Part shown: piece by piece, positions 17,342-26,604 of the stretch
How the letters are laid out: every line of letters begins with the position of its first letter
Position numbering within the stretch: the first letter of the stretch is position 1
Source: Alkalicoccus luteus
GTDB taxonomy: Bacteria; Bacillota; Bacilli; Bacillales; Salisediminibacteriaceae
Assembly: GCF_012034335.1 (NCBI RefSeq)
Contig: NZ_JAATHJ010000014.1
Location: 1 to 64,000 of the forward strand
Length of the DNA stretch: 64,000 nt
Direction: 5' to 3'
Translations under genes and position numbers: made by a program
Notes under the pieces: generated by a model
The model's input: the letters and a program-made list of their open reading frames with translations, nothing else
What the model was told of the DNA's origin: nothing
Database searches by the model: none

Positions 17342-18475
17342 TTACGCGAAAATTCCGTCTGCGCCGAGCGCTTTTTCCACGGTGACGTAGTCGTAGCCGA
17401 GATCGCGGGCCACTGCTTCGTACGTGACGCGGCCGTTTGCCGTGTTCACACCCTTTGCGAGCGCGCTGTTATCCGCTACAGCCTGGTCGACGCCTTTATT
17501 GGCAATCTGCAGCGCGTAGTTCATCGTGACGTTCGTGAGTCCGATCGTGGACGTGCGCGGCACAGCACCCGGCATGTTCGCTACCGTGTAGTGGACGACG
17601 CCGTGCTTCGTAAACGTTGGATCGTCGTGCGTCGTAATGCGGTCGACCGTTTCAATGATGCCGCCCTGATCAATCGCGACGTCGACGACGACCGAGCCGT
17701 CGCTCATGGACGCGATCATCTCTTCCGTGACGAGCTTCGGCGCTTTCGCACCTGGGATAAGCACCGCTCCGATGACGAGGTCTGATTCCTTTACCGCTTC
17801 TGCGATCGTCAGCGGGTTGGACATAATCGTCTGAATGTCGTTGCCGAACTGGTCGTCGAGCTGACGGAGACGGTCCGCGCTCAAGTCGATCATCGTCACG
17901 TCGGCGCCGAGGCCGATTGCGATTTTGGCTGCGTTCGTTCCGACGACACCGCCGCCGATAATTGTTACTTTGCCACGCTTCACGCCAGGAATACCGGAAA
18001 GCAGAATGCCTTTCCCGGACTTGGGCTTTTCAAGCAGCTGTGCGCCGATCTGGGACGCCATGCGGCCGGCCACTTCGCTCATCGGAGTGAGGAGCGGCAG
18101 CGTGCCGTTTACTTCCACGGTTTCGTAAGCGATAGCTGTCACACCGCTTTTCGTCAGCGCTTCTGCAAGCGCCGGCTCTGCAGCGAGGTGCAGGTACGTG
18201 AACAGGATCAGTCCTTCGCGGAAATAACCGTACTCGGATGCGAGCGGCTCTTTTACCTTCATCACCATGTCCGATTTTGCCCACACGTCCGCAGCTTCTG
18301 CGATCATGTCCGCTCCGGCTGCCTGATAGTCAGCATCTTCAAAGCCGCTGCCGACACCGGCACCTGCCTGTACGAGCACCGTGTGGCCCTGCTTGGCAAG
18401 CGTCATCACGCCGGCTGGTGTAATCGCGACGCGGTTTTCACTGTTCTTAATTTCTGTTGGAATACCAATAATCAT
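17342..18475 (-). CDS. ald: Alanine dehydrogenase
   Basis: A 377-aa NAD-dependent enzyme that converts L-alanine to pyruvate and ammonia. It starts [20 protein letters not shown], the family signature (residues 1-27), has Lys/His in the active-site part ([20 protein letters not shown]) and the Rossmann motif [13 protein letters not shown] (about 170). The ribosome site GGGAGGGCG precedes the ATG. It is followed by a strong terminator and preceded by the AdeR-like regulator gene on the same strand. In B. subtilis ald is induced by alanine through AdeR. Confidence 0.95.
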   Translation of the reverse strand: MIIGIPTEIKNSENRVAITPAGVMTLAKQGHTVLVQAGAGVGSGFEDADYQAAGADMIAEAADVWAKSDMVMKVKEPLASEYGYFREGLILFTYLHLAAEPALAEALTKSGVTAIAYETVEVNGTLPLLTPMSEVAGRMASQIGAQLLEKPKSGKGILLSGIPGVKRGKVTIIGGGVVGTNAAKIAIGLGADVTMIDLSADRLRQLDDQFGNDIQTIMSNPLTIAEAVKESDLVIGAVLIPGAKAPKLVTEEMIASMSDGSVVVDVAIDQGGIIETVDRITTHDDPTFTKHGVVHYTVANMPGAVPRTSTIGLTNVTMNYALQIANKGVDQAVADNSALAKGVNTANGRVTYEAVARDLGYDYVTVEKALGADGIFA

Positions 18476-18578
18476 GGATTCGCCCTCCCAGACTCAGATT
18501 CTATCGCAAGTATAGGGGGTGGGGCGGGCACTCCGCATTGTGAGGATCAAAAAACGTGTAAGCGTTTGTTTGTGAAAA

Positions 18579-19793
18579 TTAACGAACGTCTGTGAGTAGT
18601 TTCACATCCATGTAAAGCCCGAGCTTTTGAATCGGGTTCTTTAAATCGACGCCGGAAATGTCCTGGATCCGCTTCAGCCGGTAGGTGAGCGTGTTGATAT
18701 GGCAGTGCAGCCTTGCCGCTGCCTGCGTCATGCTGCCGTCTTCCTCTAAATAGACAGACAGCGTCTCGAGCATGTGCGAATCGTGCTCTGCGTCATACTG
18801 CTTCAGCCTGGAGAGAGCCGGATTTTCCTTTAAGTCCGGAAGGAGCCCGGACTGCTCGAGAATATCGACGTAGCGGAAGACCCCAAGCTCGTGATAAAAC
18901 CAGGCGTCCGCAAGCTCATTCGGAAAGCGTGCCTTCATCGACGCGACGTTTACCGCTTCCTCGAGGCTTGCGGGAAGGCGTGAGAAGTCTTCGGTAAAGC
19001 TGCCAATACCGGTGAATAGCGCGACCTCTCCCTGGATCCGCTCCTGCAGAGAAGCCGCAAAACTAGCCGCATCTTTGGCGTCGTCGGTCGTTTTCGGGCG
19101 GATGAGCACGTAAACGTGCTGCTCGTCTTGTGTGTGGACCACAATATCGACCTGCTGCGTCGTCTGCAGCGCGTACGTGAGCCGCCGGTAGCTGTCGTTG
19201 TTCAGCCCGTCCGCATAAAGAACGGCAACGGCAAGCGGTGTCTGCGTCCGAATCGAGGCCTGCTCGAGCAGGAGGCATATGTCGTCATGGCTGCTGGCCT
19301 CTCCGGTGAGCAGCTGCCAGAAAAGCTCCTCGTGACTCTGCTCGCGCCGCTGCTTCTGACGGTTCAGCTGCAACAGCTGGTTTTTGGCCTTGGAGGCAGC
19401 GAGCTGCAGCTCCTCCAGCGCTGTTTTATCAAGGCGGCGCTCCTGGTCGATCACCCAGATGTAGCCGAGCACCTCGCCGCGGCGCCGGATCGATACCGCA
19501 ACGCGGCGGCCGAGGCCGATCGTATCAATCGGATCGATGATCACCGGCTCATCCTGCTGGTTCAGCCGCGGAATGATGCCTTCCTTCCAGAAGCGGTTAA
19601 TGACCTTCTCCGGCACGCGCCGGCTGATAATCGTGCGGATCCGGGCCTCGTCGGTGCTGTCATGGTGCGAGCTGTAGGCAAGCAGATGATGGTTCGCATC
19701 CTCCAGCGTCACCGGCACCTCCAGATGCGCGCTGACCGCATCGACAAATTCTTCTAACGTATCAAACGCCCGGTGGAACGGGTGGTTGGTCAT
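18579..19793 (-). CDS. adeR: PucR-family regulator, AdeR-like activator of ald
   Basis: A 404-aa regulator. It has an N-terminal sensory region (PucR-like, with a GAF-type segment at about 60-140), a central domain (about 150-290), and a C-terminal HTH_30 (SMTQAAARLHCHINTLTYRL, about 360-380). It lies upstream of ald on the same strand, as adeR does in B. subtilis, and divergent from an alanine symporter. I infer that it activates ald and perhaps the symporter in response to alanine. The symbol rests on family and context. Confidence 0.82.
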   Translation of the reverse strand: MTNHPFHRAFDTLEEFVDAVSAHLEVPVTLEDANHHLLAYSSHHDSTDEARIRTIISRRVPEKVINRFWKEGIIPRLNQQDEPVIIDPIDTIGLGRRVAVSIRRRGEVLGYIWVIDQERRLDKTALEELQLAASKAKNQLLQLNRQKQRREQSHEELFWQLLTGEASSHDDICLLLEQASIRTQTPLAVAVLYADGLNNDSYRRLTYALQTTQQVDIVVHTQDEQHVYVLIRPKTTDDAKDAASFAASLQERIQGEVALFTGIGSFTEDFSRLPASLEEAVNVASMKARFPNELADAWFYHELGVFRYVDILEQSGLLPDLKENPALSRLKQYDAEHDSHMLETLSVYLEEDGSMTQAAARLHCHINTLTYRLKRIQDISGVDLKNPIQKLGLYMDVKLLTDVR

Positions 19794-19875
19794 GGTGAGA
19801 CACCTTCCTTATGCGCGATTTCCAAAAAGCGGTGAGTTCTGCTTCAGGAAAAAAGACTTTGTAGAGAGAAAACAA

Positions 19876-19889
19876 CGGAAGCGTTTTCA
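19876..19889 (+). promoter_or_regulatory. Candidate cre (CcpA) site before the alanine symporter
   Basis: CGGAAGCGTTTTCA differs from the cre consensus TGNAANCGNNNNCA by one base. It lies in the divergent region between adeR and the symporter. Confidence 0.4.
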
Positions 19890-19987
19890 AATTGTGTATA
19901 TGTACGAATGCATTCCGTTTTCCCCATGATAGAATAACACACGTGTGAAAGCCGGGGAATATGCCGGCAGACAGGGGGTCGACAGCG

Positions 19988-21397
19988 ATGATGGACATTC
20001 TTGATGCAATTAACGCGGTGCTCTGGGGACCGCCGAGCCTGCTTCTCCTCTTCGGAACAGGCTTATTTTTAACGATTGTGCTGCGCGGACTGCAGTTCCG
20101 CAAGCTGATTTACGCGTTTAAAATCGGATTCGGGAAAGAAGATAAGGACGATAAAAACGCTGAAGGGGACGTCAGTCATTTTAAAGCATTAATGACAGCG
20201 CTTGCGGCGACGATCGGAAACGGCAACATCGCCGGTGTCGCAACCGCCATCACGCTCGGGGGACCAGGCGCGATCTTCTGGATGTGGATCGTCGGCCTGC
20301 TCGGTATGGCGACCAAATATGCAGAGGCCCTGCTTGCGGTGAAATACCGCGTCAAAAACAGCCGCGGCGAATATTCCAGCGGACCGATGTATTACATAGA
20401 ACGCGGGCTCGGTCCCCGCTTTAAGCTGCTCGCCGTCGCATTCGCCGTGTTCGGCGCTTTTGCCGCGCTCGGCATCGGCAACAGCGTCCAGTCCAATACG
20501 ATTGCGGGCGTAACGAATGAGAGCTTTGGTATTCCAAACTGGGTGACCGGCGTGCTGCTCGTCCTGCTCGTGAGCGTCATTATCTTCGGCGGCATTCAGC
20601 GTATCGCTGGCGTCGCGAGCTTTTTCGTGCCGATCATGGCTTTTCTTTACATGGGAGGAGCGACGATCATCCTTATTTTGAATATGGACATGATCCTTCC
20701 GGCGTTTGAACTGATATTCTACTACGCCTTTAATCCGGTCGCAGCGGCCGGCGGCTTCCTCGGAGTCGTGGTTTCAGAAGCGATCCGCCACGGCGTCGCG
20801 CGCGGCATTTTCTCCAACGAAGCCGGACTCGGCACGGCGGCACTCATCGCCGGAAATGCCCGCGCCGATCATCCGGTCAAGCAGGCGCTCGTTGCGATGA
20901 CAGGAACGTTTATCGTCACGATCATCGTCTGTACGATGACCGGCCTGACGCTGCTCATTACCGGCTTCTGGGATCCGTCCGGAGGAGAGCTGTCCGGCGT
21001 GGCTCATGACGCCGGCTTAGAAGGAGGCGCGCTCACAAGCGCCGCATTCGCCTCCGTTCTCGGCGGCATCGGGGAATACATCGTCGCCTTTTCCGTCATC
21101 TTTTTCGGCTTCTCGACGATCGTCGGCTGGTACGTGTACGGGGAAAAATGCTTTGAGTACATTGCAGGACCAAAAGGAATCGCGGGCTACCGCGTCGTCT
21201 ACGTCGCAGCCTGCGGCATTGGCACCGTCGCGAACCTCGCGACCGTCTGGGCATTTGCCGACATGGCCAACGCACTGATGATGATTCCAAACCTGATCGC
21301 CCTGCTGCTGCTCTGGAAGGTCATCGTCGCCGAAACAAACGACTACTTCCAACGCTTTTACGAACAAGCCGAGCAAGCTGTACGAAAAGCAGGATAA
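19988..21397 (+). CDS. Sodium:alanine symporter (AGCS family)
   Basis: A 469-aa membrane protein with about 11 TMs. Family motifs include LTALAATIGNGNIAGVATAI (about 60-80) and GVARGIFSNEAGLGTAALIA (about 270-290). It takes up alanine (or glycine) with Na+, feeding Ald next door. I chose the ATG at 19988, 9 bp after AGGGGGT; nine further in-frame codons lie upstream without a ribosome site. It is divergent from adeR and ends at its own terminator. Confidence 0.93.
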   Translation: MMDILDAINAVLWGPPSLLLLFGTGLFLTIVLRGLQFRKLIYAFKIGFGKEDKDDKNAEGDVSHFKALMTALAATIGNGNIAGVATAITLGGPGAIFWMWIVGLLGMATKYAEALLAVKYRVKNSRGEYSSGPMYYIERGLGPRFKLLAVAFAVFGAFAALGIGNSVQSNTIAGVTNESFGIPNWVTGVLLVLLVSVIIFGGIQRIAGVASFFVPIMAFLYMGGATIILILNMDMILPAFELIFYYAFNPVAAAGGFLGVVVSEAIRHGVARGIFSNEAGLGTAALIAGNARADHPVKQALVAMTGTFIVTIIVCTMTGLTLLITGFWDPSGGELSGVAHDAGLEGGALTSAAFASVLGGIGEYIVAFSVIFFGFSTIVGWYVYGEKCFEYIAGPKGIAGYRVVYVAACGIGTVANLATVWAFADMANALMMIPNLIALLLLWKVIVAETNDYFQRFYEQAEQAVRKAG

Positions 21398-21401
21398 GAT
21401 G

Positions 21402-21430
21402 AAAAACTGCCTTTGCGGGCAGTTTTTTTG
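21402..21430 (+). terminator. Terminator after the AGCS symporter
   Basis: AAAACTGCC and GGGCAGTTTT form a stem with a 5-nt loop, followed by a T-run. Confidence 0.9.
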
Positions 21431-21440
21431 CTTTGAGAGC

Positions 21441-22190
21441 CTTATTCGCAAGTGATGGGGACTAATCGCAGAGGGGAGGGCGTTTACGAGGTGGGAACCC
21501 CGCTTTATGAGGAGGGAATTGTCGTTTACGAGGAGGTTCTTGCTTTTTATGAGGAAGTAGACGGTGTTTATGAGAAACCGGGAACAGCACCGGGCAGGGT
21601 AGGACCGCTTTCGGCCGCTACCGAAAGCATCGACTGTAGAAGCGCTATTCGTAAGTGAAGGGGACTAATCGCAGAGGGTAGGCCGTTTATGAGCAAGGAA
21701 ACCCGTTTTATGAGGAGGGAAACGTCGTTTACGAGGAGGTTTTTGCTCGTTATGAGGAAGTGCACGGTGTTTATGAGAAACCGGGAACAGATCGGAGCAG
21801 GATCGGACCGCTTTCGGCAGCGGCCGAAAGCATCAACTGTAGAAGCGCTATGCGTAAGTAAAGGGGACTAATCGCAGAGGGGAGACCGTTTATGAGCAAG
21901 GAAACCCGTTTTATGAGGAGGGAAACGTCGTTTACGAGGAGGTTTTTGCTTTTTATGAGGAAGTGCACGGTGTTTATGAGAAACCGGGAACAGATCGGAG
22001 CAGGATAGGACCGCTTTCGGCAGCGGCCGAAAGCATCGACTTTTGGAGCGCTATTCGTAAGTGAAGGGGGACTAATCGCAGAGGGGAGGGCGTTTATGAG
22101 CAGGGAAAGCCGCTTTATGAGGAGGGAAACGTCGTTTACGAGGAGGTTTTTGCTTTTTATGAGGAAGTGAACGGTGTTTATGAGAAACCT
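21441..22190. repeat. Array of about 3.7 copies of a 203-bp repeat
   Basis: The marker ACTAATCGCAG recurs at 21461, 21664, 21867 and 22071, so the period is 203, 203 and 204 bp. Each unit starts with a (G/C)TATTCGTAAGTGA-like block, then four or five short sub-repeats built on GTTTATGAGGA, then a hairpin CTTTCGGC-AGCG-GCCGAAAG (first copy: CTTTCGG-CCGCTA-CCGAAAG). The last unit is cut before its hairpin. Both strands stay open for long stretches (plus: YEE-type, minus: LLIN/FLIK-type peptides), but I see no ribosome site for either. The stretch between the symporter and the 143-aa gene holds only this array. Confidence 0.9.
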
Positions 22191-22200
22191 ACTAACAAAA

Positions 22201-22230
22201 AAAGGCTTCCGGTCCGTTCTGGAAGCCTTT
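22201..22230. terminator. Bidirectional terminator right of the repeat array
   Basis: AAGGCTTCC and GGAAGCCTT form a perfect 9-bp stem. The minus strand continues TTTTTTTTG, so it terminates the 143-aa membrane protein gene. Confidence 0.9.
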
Positions 22231-22233
22231 TCG

Positions 22234-22665
22234 TTACGTCTCTGCCTGCCGTTTTTGCCCGGGGGACTGCTTAACATTGCGGTACAGTCCTCGTCCAAGC
22301 CGCAGCAGCACATAAAAGCAGAAGACGTTAAGCGCCAAAGCAAGCATATCTACCGAGGTGCGGCCGCTGATCGGCTGAATGAAAATCCATTGAGCAGGAA
22401 TTCCGTAGCTGCTCGCGCTTAGGTGGCTTGACGGGACATAAATAAACGCTGTAGCGAGCGTGAGTACATAGCCGATAAAGGGGAGGTTTGTGTGCAGGCG
22501 CATGTTTCCACCGAATACGTACACGCCTAAAATCCCTAAAAGAAAAGCAGCGATGATACTGATTGTGACGAAGAAACCGACGGACAGTCCGAACGGTCCG
22601 AGACTGAATAGAATGCCGAACAGGACGACTGTGAGTAAAAACAGCACCTGTCGATCCACGTTCAT
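22234..22665 (-). CDS. Unknown four-TM membrane protein
   Basis: A 143-aa protein with four hydrophobic segments (about 5-25, 28-50, 62-82, 105-125) and a basic C-terminal tail (KQSPGQKRQAET). I do not recognise a family. The start is an ATG preceded by CGGAGTGATGC. It is monocistronic, with its terminator 4 bp after the stop, and is divergent from the acetyltransferase gene. Confidence 0.7.
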   Translation of the reverse strand: MNVDRQVLFLLTVVLFGILFSLGPFGLSVGFFVTISIIAAFLLGILGVYVFGGNMRLHTNLPFIGYVLTLATAFIYVPSSHLSASSYGIPAQWIFIQPISGRTSVDMLALALNVFCFYVLLRLGRGLYRNVKQSPGQKRQAET

Positions 22666-22783
22666 GATGCATCACTCCGTTAGTGTTTTCCATTAGTATG
22701 GTAATTGTAACATAATTGGGAAATACCTGCAGGCCACTGCCTTTGCTATACTGAAGGCAGTTTAAAGAAAAAGGAGACAGCCT

Positions 22784-23350
22784 ATGCAATCAGAAAAGGA
22801 ACTAATGCTAGCAGGGGAGATGTACCGCCCGGAGGATCCGGAGCTCGTGCGGGACCGCGAAATCATTCGCCAGCGTGTACAGGACTACAACTCGACAACG
22901 ATTGATGAAACGGAAAAGCGGACGGAGATGCTGAAAGAGATGCTCGGCTCGACCGGAAGCACAGTCGTCATGGAGCCGAACGTCCGCTTTGACTACGGCT
23001 ATAACACCCACGTCGGCGAGAACTTTTTCGCAAACTTCGACTGCACCATTCTTGACGTGTGCGAGGTGCGTATTGGCGACAATTGCATGATGGCGCCGAG
23101 CGTGCATATTTACACGGCGACGCATCCGCTTGATTCCGTGCTGCGCAATTCCGGCCGCGAGTTTGGCAGACCGGTGACGATCGGAGACAACGTTTGGTTC
23201 GGCGGCGGAGCGATCGTCAATCCGGGTGTCACGATCGGGGATAATGCCGTGATCGCCTCAGGTGCTGTCGTCACAAAGGACGTGCCTGCGAACACTGTTG
23301 TCGGCGGTAATCCCGCCAAGGTTATTAAACATATCGCGCCGAACGAATAA
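22784..23350 (+). CDS. Sugar O-acetyltransferase (Maa/LacA/NodL family)
   Basis: A 188-aa left-handed beta-helix enzyme that transfers acetyl from acetyl-CoA to a sugar. The N-terminal Mac domain (about 5-58, [11 protein letters not shown]) precedes hexapeptide repeats; the catalytic His is in YTATHPLD (about 115), and the end reads [13 protein letters not shown]. It is preceded by AAAGGAGACAG and followed by a terminator. The acceptor is probably maltose, glucose or another sugar, and the true physiological role in this family is often unclear. Confidence 0.9.
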   Translation: MQSEKELMLAGEMYRPEDPELVRDREIIRQRVQDYNSTTIDETEKRTEMLKEMLGSTGSTVVMEPNVRFDYGYNTHVGENFFANFDCTILDVCEVRIGDNCMMAPSVHIYTATHPLDSVLRNSGREFGRPVTIGDNVWFGGGAIVNPGVTIGDNAVIASGAVVTKDVPANTVVGGNPAKVIKHIAPNE

Positions 23351-23380
23351 ACAGCCGGGGGGGGATGCCCTCCGGCTGTT
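23350..23380. terminator. Terminator between convergent genes
   Basis: AACAGCCGG and CCGGCTGTT form a 9-bp stem; T-rich sequence follows on both strands. Confidence 0.75.
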
Positions 23381-23383
23381 TCC

Positions 23384-23713
23384 TTATGACTCTAGGTGAA
23401 GTTCGCCGCCGGACGTGTCCAGCTGGGTGATCGCGCCTGATTCATCCAAGCTGTAGCGGTACCATTCGCGCGGCTCATTGTAAAAGGATACCTTCGTTAC
23501 GTGCGCCTTGCGCTCTTCCAGCACGTAGTCGTATTTCGTGTGGATCACCGTGTAGTCCCTTGCCTCATAGCCCATTTCCTCTTCCAAATAGCGCACCGTT
23601 TCCGCCTCGACCTTTTCAAGCTCCGCGTCTGTCGATTCCACCGTAATCGCGTAAAAGCTGACGGCAGCGAGGCAGAGGACGAGCGCTGCTATGATTCCCT
23701 TCTTCATCCGCAT
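23384..23713 (-). CDS. DUF3139-like exported protein
   Basis: A 109-aa protein. A signal/anchor helix (about 5-23) is followed by a Glu-rich helix with RYLEEEMGYEARDY and an ending region with HVTKVSFYNEPREWYRYSL. The pattern hydrophobic N-terminus, helix, then a YxxDY-type beta region resembles the DUF3139 family of small Gram-positive exported proteins, whose role is unknown. It is convergent with the acetyltransferase gene. Confidence 0.65.
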   Translation of the reverse strand: MRMKKGIIAALVLCLAAVSFYAITVESTDAELEKVEAETVRYLEEEMGYEARDYTVIHTKYDYVLEERKAHVTKVSFYNEPREWYRYSLDESGAITQLDTSGGELHLES

Positions 23714-23805
23714 CCGACCTTTCCGAAAAACATCTGTCCATACTTTACGTAATCAAGTAAGCAACTGCAACAGGTGGAGCGGAAAAATATATTAGTACAC
23801 TAATA

Positions 23806-25791
23806 TTAGTCGATCGTTTCCCAGAACGATTCCGCAAGATCAACCGCGTAGCTGCTGCCGCCGACGTCCTCGGCGTTTTGAATCATAAAGGTTGCGACAT
23901 ACTCATCGTCGTAGCTCGTAAACCAGCCAATCTGCTCGCCGTCCTCGACGGTCTGATCGCTCTTTAGCTCAGCGGTACCGGTTTTACCGGCAATGTCACG
24001 CGCCCAGCCGCTGCGATAGGCCGTGCCGTCTTCCTCCTGCGTCACCGCCTCGAGCGAGTCATGCACGACCGCGGCCGTTTCCGGACTGAACAGCTCGGTT
24101 TCGCCGCCGTCGCCGAACAGCACCGGCTCAATCATCGTACCGTCATTGACGAATGCGGTATAAAGAGCCGTGATATGCACCGGAGCTATTTCAACTTCCC
24201 CCTGGCCGTAGCCGGAGTCCGCCAGCAGAATCTCGGTATCGAGTCCGTCATTTGCCAGCTGGGCGTCATGTACCGGAAAGTCATAGCTGAAGCCGCCGTC
24301 CATCCCGAACGTTTCCCCCCAGCTTTCCATAGCATCCGCTCCGATTTCAAGCGCCTCCTGAGCAAAATAAATGTTGTCGGACAGCTGCATGGCGGTCGTG
24401 AGATCCACCTCGGTTTCGCTGTCATTCACGCGCGTAATCGAATAGCCGCCCCAGCTGTCGTCCGCCTGCCACTGCTCGCCTTCGATCGTGCGCGTCGCTG
24501 ACGGATCGAGCGTTTCTTCCTCCAACCCGATCGCGGCCGTAAACGGCTTCCAGATCGACCCTGGCGAATACGCGTTTTGGAAACGGCGCTCAAACAAGAC
24601 ATCGGTCGTCTCCAGCTCATCGGCGCGCGGGTCCGGGAGCTGCAGGTAGCGCAGATTGGCGTCAAAAGCCGGAGTGCTCACAAGCGCGAGCGTGTCGCCA
24701 GTTTGCGGATCGAGCACGACCGCCGCACCGGAGTCTTCCTCTAAAATCTCATAGACGTCCGCCTGCAGCTCCGCGTCAATCGTGAGCGTCACGTCTTCGC
24801 CGTCTACGGGCGCTTCCTCCTGAATCACGTCACGCACGTCGCCGTCCTCATCGGTCACCGCAAGCCGGAAGCCGCTTTGTCCGCGCAGCTCTTCTTCAAG
24901 CAGAAGCTCGACGCCGTTTTTCCCGATATACGACTCCGACTGGTAGCCGGTCGTCTCCTCCAGCTCCTCTCCGGTGATCGGACCGATGTGGCCGACCAGA
25001 TGCCCGGTTTCTGCACCATACGGGTATTCCCGGCCATCTTCACGGTTTAAGAGCACTCCGGGAATTTCCGTCAGCTCGTCAACGCGGTCGTCGGTGAGCG
25101 CGATCGTCTGAATCGGTGCGAACCAGTCCGGGTTGTCCGGATACATCTCCGCCCGGGCGAGCGCATCTTCGGCGTCAATGCCGAGTACGTCCGCAAAGGC
25201 TTCAGCGCTCTCCTCAACGTCCTCTGCTGCTTCCGGCACGATGCCCGCTTCATAAATCTCACCGTTGACCGCAAGCGCTTCGCCGTTTCTGTCCCAAATC
25301 TCGCCGCGGATCGGTTCCTCGCGGCTGATCGCAAGCCGGTCGTTCGGCTGCTGCATCCCATAAAAGAAGTGCGCCGGCTCCCAGATGACTTGCCACTCGG
25401 TTTCCTCATCAGCTACTTCCACCTGCTCCACGAGCACGTCTGTCGTAACAGAAATATCGCCGGCTTCAGTCGTAAACACCGTTTCGACTTCGTAGGTGAT
25501 GCTGTCGATTTCGCCGTAGTCCGGCGGTTCTTCTTCCGTGTACTCCGGCGTTGTGACGCTGCCAGTTTCCAATTGAATACCCGCGTCCCCGTACACCGTT
25601 TCATAGCGCTCCGCAAACTCCCAGTCAATATCAGCTATCGAATCCGCATCAATTTCTGCTTCCATTGCCTCGAAGTCACCGGACGACCAGGCGTTTATGT
25701 AAGGTGTGAGCGTCGTTTCCTGCGGGTTTTCCGGCTCCTCCGAGCAGGCCGCAAGCAACACGACCACACCAAGTGCTGCAGCTTTTTTCAT
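23806..25791 (-). CDS. pbpC: Class B penicillin-binding lipoprotein, PBP3/PbpC-like with MecA-type N-domain
   Basis: A 661-aa lipoprotein transpeptidase. Signal peptide MKKAAALGVVVLLAACSEEP has the lipobox LAAC. It is followed by an NTF2-like MecA N-terminal domain (about 25-145), a PBP dimerisation domain (about 150-330) and a transpeptidase domain with SIWK (active Ser about 410), SDN in QLSDNIYFA and KTG in AGKTGTAEL. I moved the start to 25791, where GGGGGCATTCAGC precedes ATG; an upstream in-frame start gives no signal peptide. It cross-links peptidoglycan and, as a PBP3/MecA relative, may have low beta-lactam affinity. Confidence 0.9.
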   Translation of the reverse strand: MKKAAALGVVVLLAACSEEPENPQETTLTPYINAWSSGDFEAMEAEIDADSIADIDWEFAERYETVYGDAGIQLETGSVTTPEYTEEEPPDYGEIDSITYEVETVFTTEAGDISVTTDVLVEQVEVADEETEWQVIWEPAHFFYGMQQPNDRLAISREEPIRGEIWDRNGEALAVNGEIYEAGIVPEAAEDVEESAEAFADVLGIDAEDALARAEMYPDNPDWFAPIQTIALTDDRVDELTEIPGVLLNREDGREYPYGAETGHLVGHIGPITGEELEETTGYQSESYIGKNGVELLLEEELRGQSGFRLAVTDEDGDVRDVIQEEAPVDGEDVTLTIDAELQADVYEILEEDSGAAVVLDPQTGDTLALVSTPAFDANLRYLQLPDPRADELETTDVLFERRFQNAYSPGSIWKPFTAAIGLEEETLDPSATRTIEGEQWQADDSWGGYSITRVNDSETEVDLTTAMQLSDNIYFAQEALEIGADAMESWGETFGMDGGFSYDFPVHDAQLANDGLDTEILLADSGYGQGEVEIAPVHITALYTAFVNDGTMIEPVLFGDGGETELFSPETAAVVHDSLEAVTQEEDGTAYRSGWARDIAGKTGTAELKSDQTVEDGEQIGWFTSYDDEYVATFMIQNAEDVGGSSYAVDLAESFWETID

Positions 25792-25901
25792 GCTGAATGC
25801 CCCCTTAAAGCGATCTCTACTACGTACTATACAGGAGTATAGACGGAAACTCGATGCAGAAGGGTGCGCAACTCCGGAAGAAAAAGGAACCTTTATCATT
25901 C

Positions 25902-25935
25902 ATGTAGATGTGTAGACGAGTCTACATGTAGATGA
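25902..25935. promoter_or_regulatory. Nested palindromes between pbpC and rlmH
   Basis: TGTAGACGAGTCTACA (25911-25926) overlaps TCTACATGTAGA (25921-25932), and the direct repeat ATGTAGATG flanks the centre. The TACA/TGTA cores resemble operators of BlaI/MecI-type or GntR-type repressors. It lies about 110-145 bp upstream of pbpC, so it could control it. Confidence 0.45.
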
Positions 25936-25948
25936 TAAGGAAACGTGT

Positions 25949-25964
25949 TGTTTCACGTGAAACA
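25949..25964. promoter_or_regulatory. parS centromere site (perfect match)
   Basis: TGTTTCACGTGAAACA is a perfect 16-bp palindrome and an exact match to the ParB/Spo0J binding consensus TGTTNCACGTGAAACA. It lies in the intergenic region between pbpC and rlmH. ParB loads here and spreads, which organises the origin region. Confidence 0.92.
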
Positions 25965-26017
25965 GGTTAAACCCGATATGGTAAGCTGAAGAAAATAAAC
26001 GGGAGAGAGGGAAAGTC

Positions 26018-26497
26018 ATGCAGATCACGATTATCAGCGTCGGCAAGCTGAAGGAGAAATACTTGAAACAGGGGATAGCGGAATTTGAAAAGCGGCTCAG
26101 CGCCTACTGCAAGCTGCAGCTTGTGGAAGTGAGCGACGAGCAGGCACCGGAGACGATGAGTGAGAAGGAAATCGAGCAGGTGAAGGAGAAGGAAGGGGAG
26201 CGGATCTTACAGAAGATCAAGCCGGGACATTACGTGTACGCGCTCGACCTAGGCGGAAAGCAGCGCACATCAGAAGCCTTCGCCGATGAACTCGACAAAC
26301 TCTCCATCCACGGCAAAAGCCAAATCGCCTTCGTCATCGGCGGCTCCAACGGCCTAAGCGAAAGCGTGCTTAAGCGAGCAGACGCCAGCATCAGCTTCTC
26401 AAAAATGACCTTCCCGCACCAGCTCATGAAACTGATCCTCATCGAGCAAGTGTATCGCGCGTTTCGGATAATGAAGGGAGAGCCTTATCATAAATAA
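26018..26497 (+). CDS. rlmH: 23S rRNA m3Psi1915 methyltransferase RlmH
   Basis: A 159-aa SPOUT methyltransferase, full length for the family. It starts [20 protein letters not shown], has the AdoMet knot motif [13 protein letters not shown] and the C-terminal [20 protein letters not shown], and ends GEPYHK. It methylates pseudouridine 1915 in helix 69 of 23S rRNA. AGAGAGGGAAAG precedes the ATG. The 3' end (CTTATCATAAATAA) corresponds to the sequence where SCC elements integrate in staphylococci. AT-rich accessory DNA begins right behind it. Confidence 0.96.
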   Translation: MQITIISVGKLKEKYLKQGIAEFEKRLSAYCKLQLVEVSDEQAPETMSEKEIEQVKEKEGERILQKIKPGHYVYALDLGGKQRTSEAFADELDKLSIHGKSQIAFVIGGSNGLSESVLKRADASISFSKMTFPHQLMKLILIEQVYRAFRIMKGEPYHK

Positions 26498-26604
26498 AAG
26501 GTGTTTTTACGGTATAGTGATACTCCAAAAAATAAAATAAACTGTGATATGCTGTGAGTAATAAATCTACGTAAGCCTGCATTTCGTTGAATGGAGATAA
26601 ATAG

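Noticed and set aside
18555-18568. cre-like TGTAAGCGTTTGTT upstream of ald
   Set aside because: It lacks the closing CA of the consensus; too weak to list.
21441-22190. CRISPR array
   Set aside because: The period is about 203 bp, with no short repeats and unique spacers, and no cas genes.
21771-22343. 190-codon minus-strand frame with LLIN/FLIK repeats
   Set aside because: It follows the 203-bp DNA repeat and runs into the terminator and the 143-aa gene; no ribosome site. Reported as a repeat instead.
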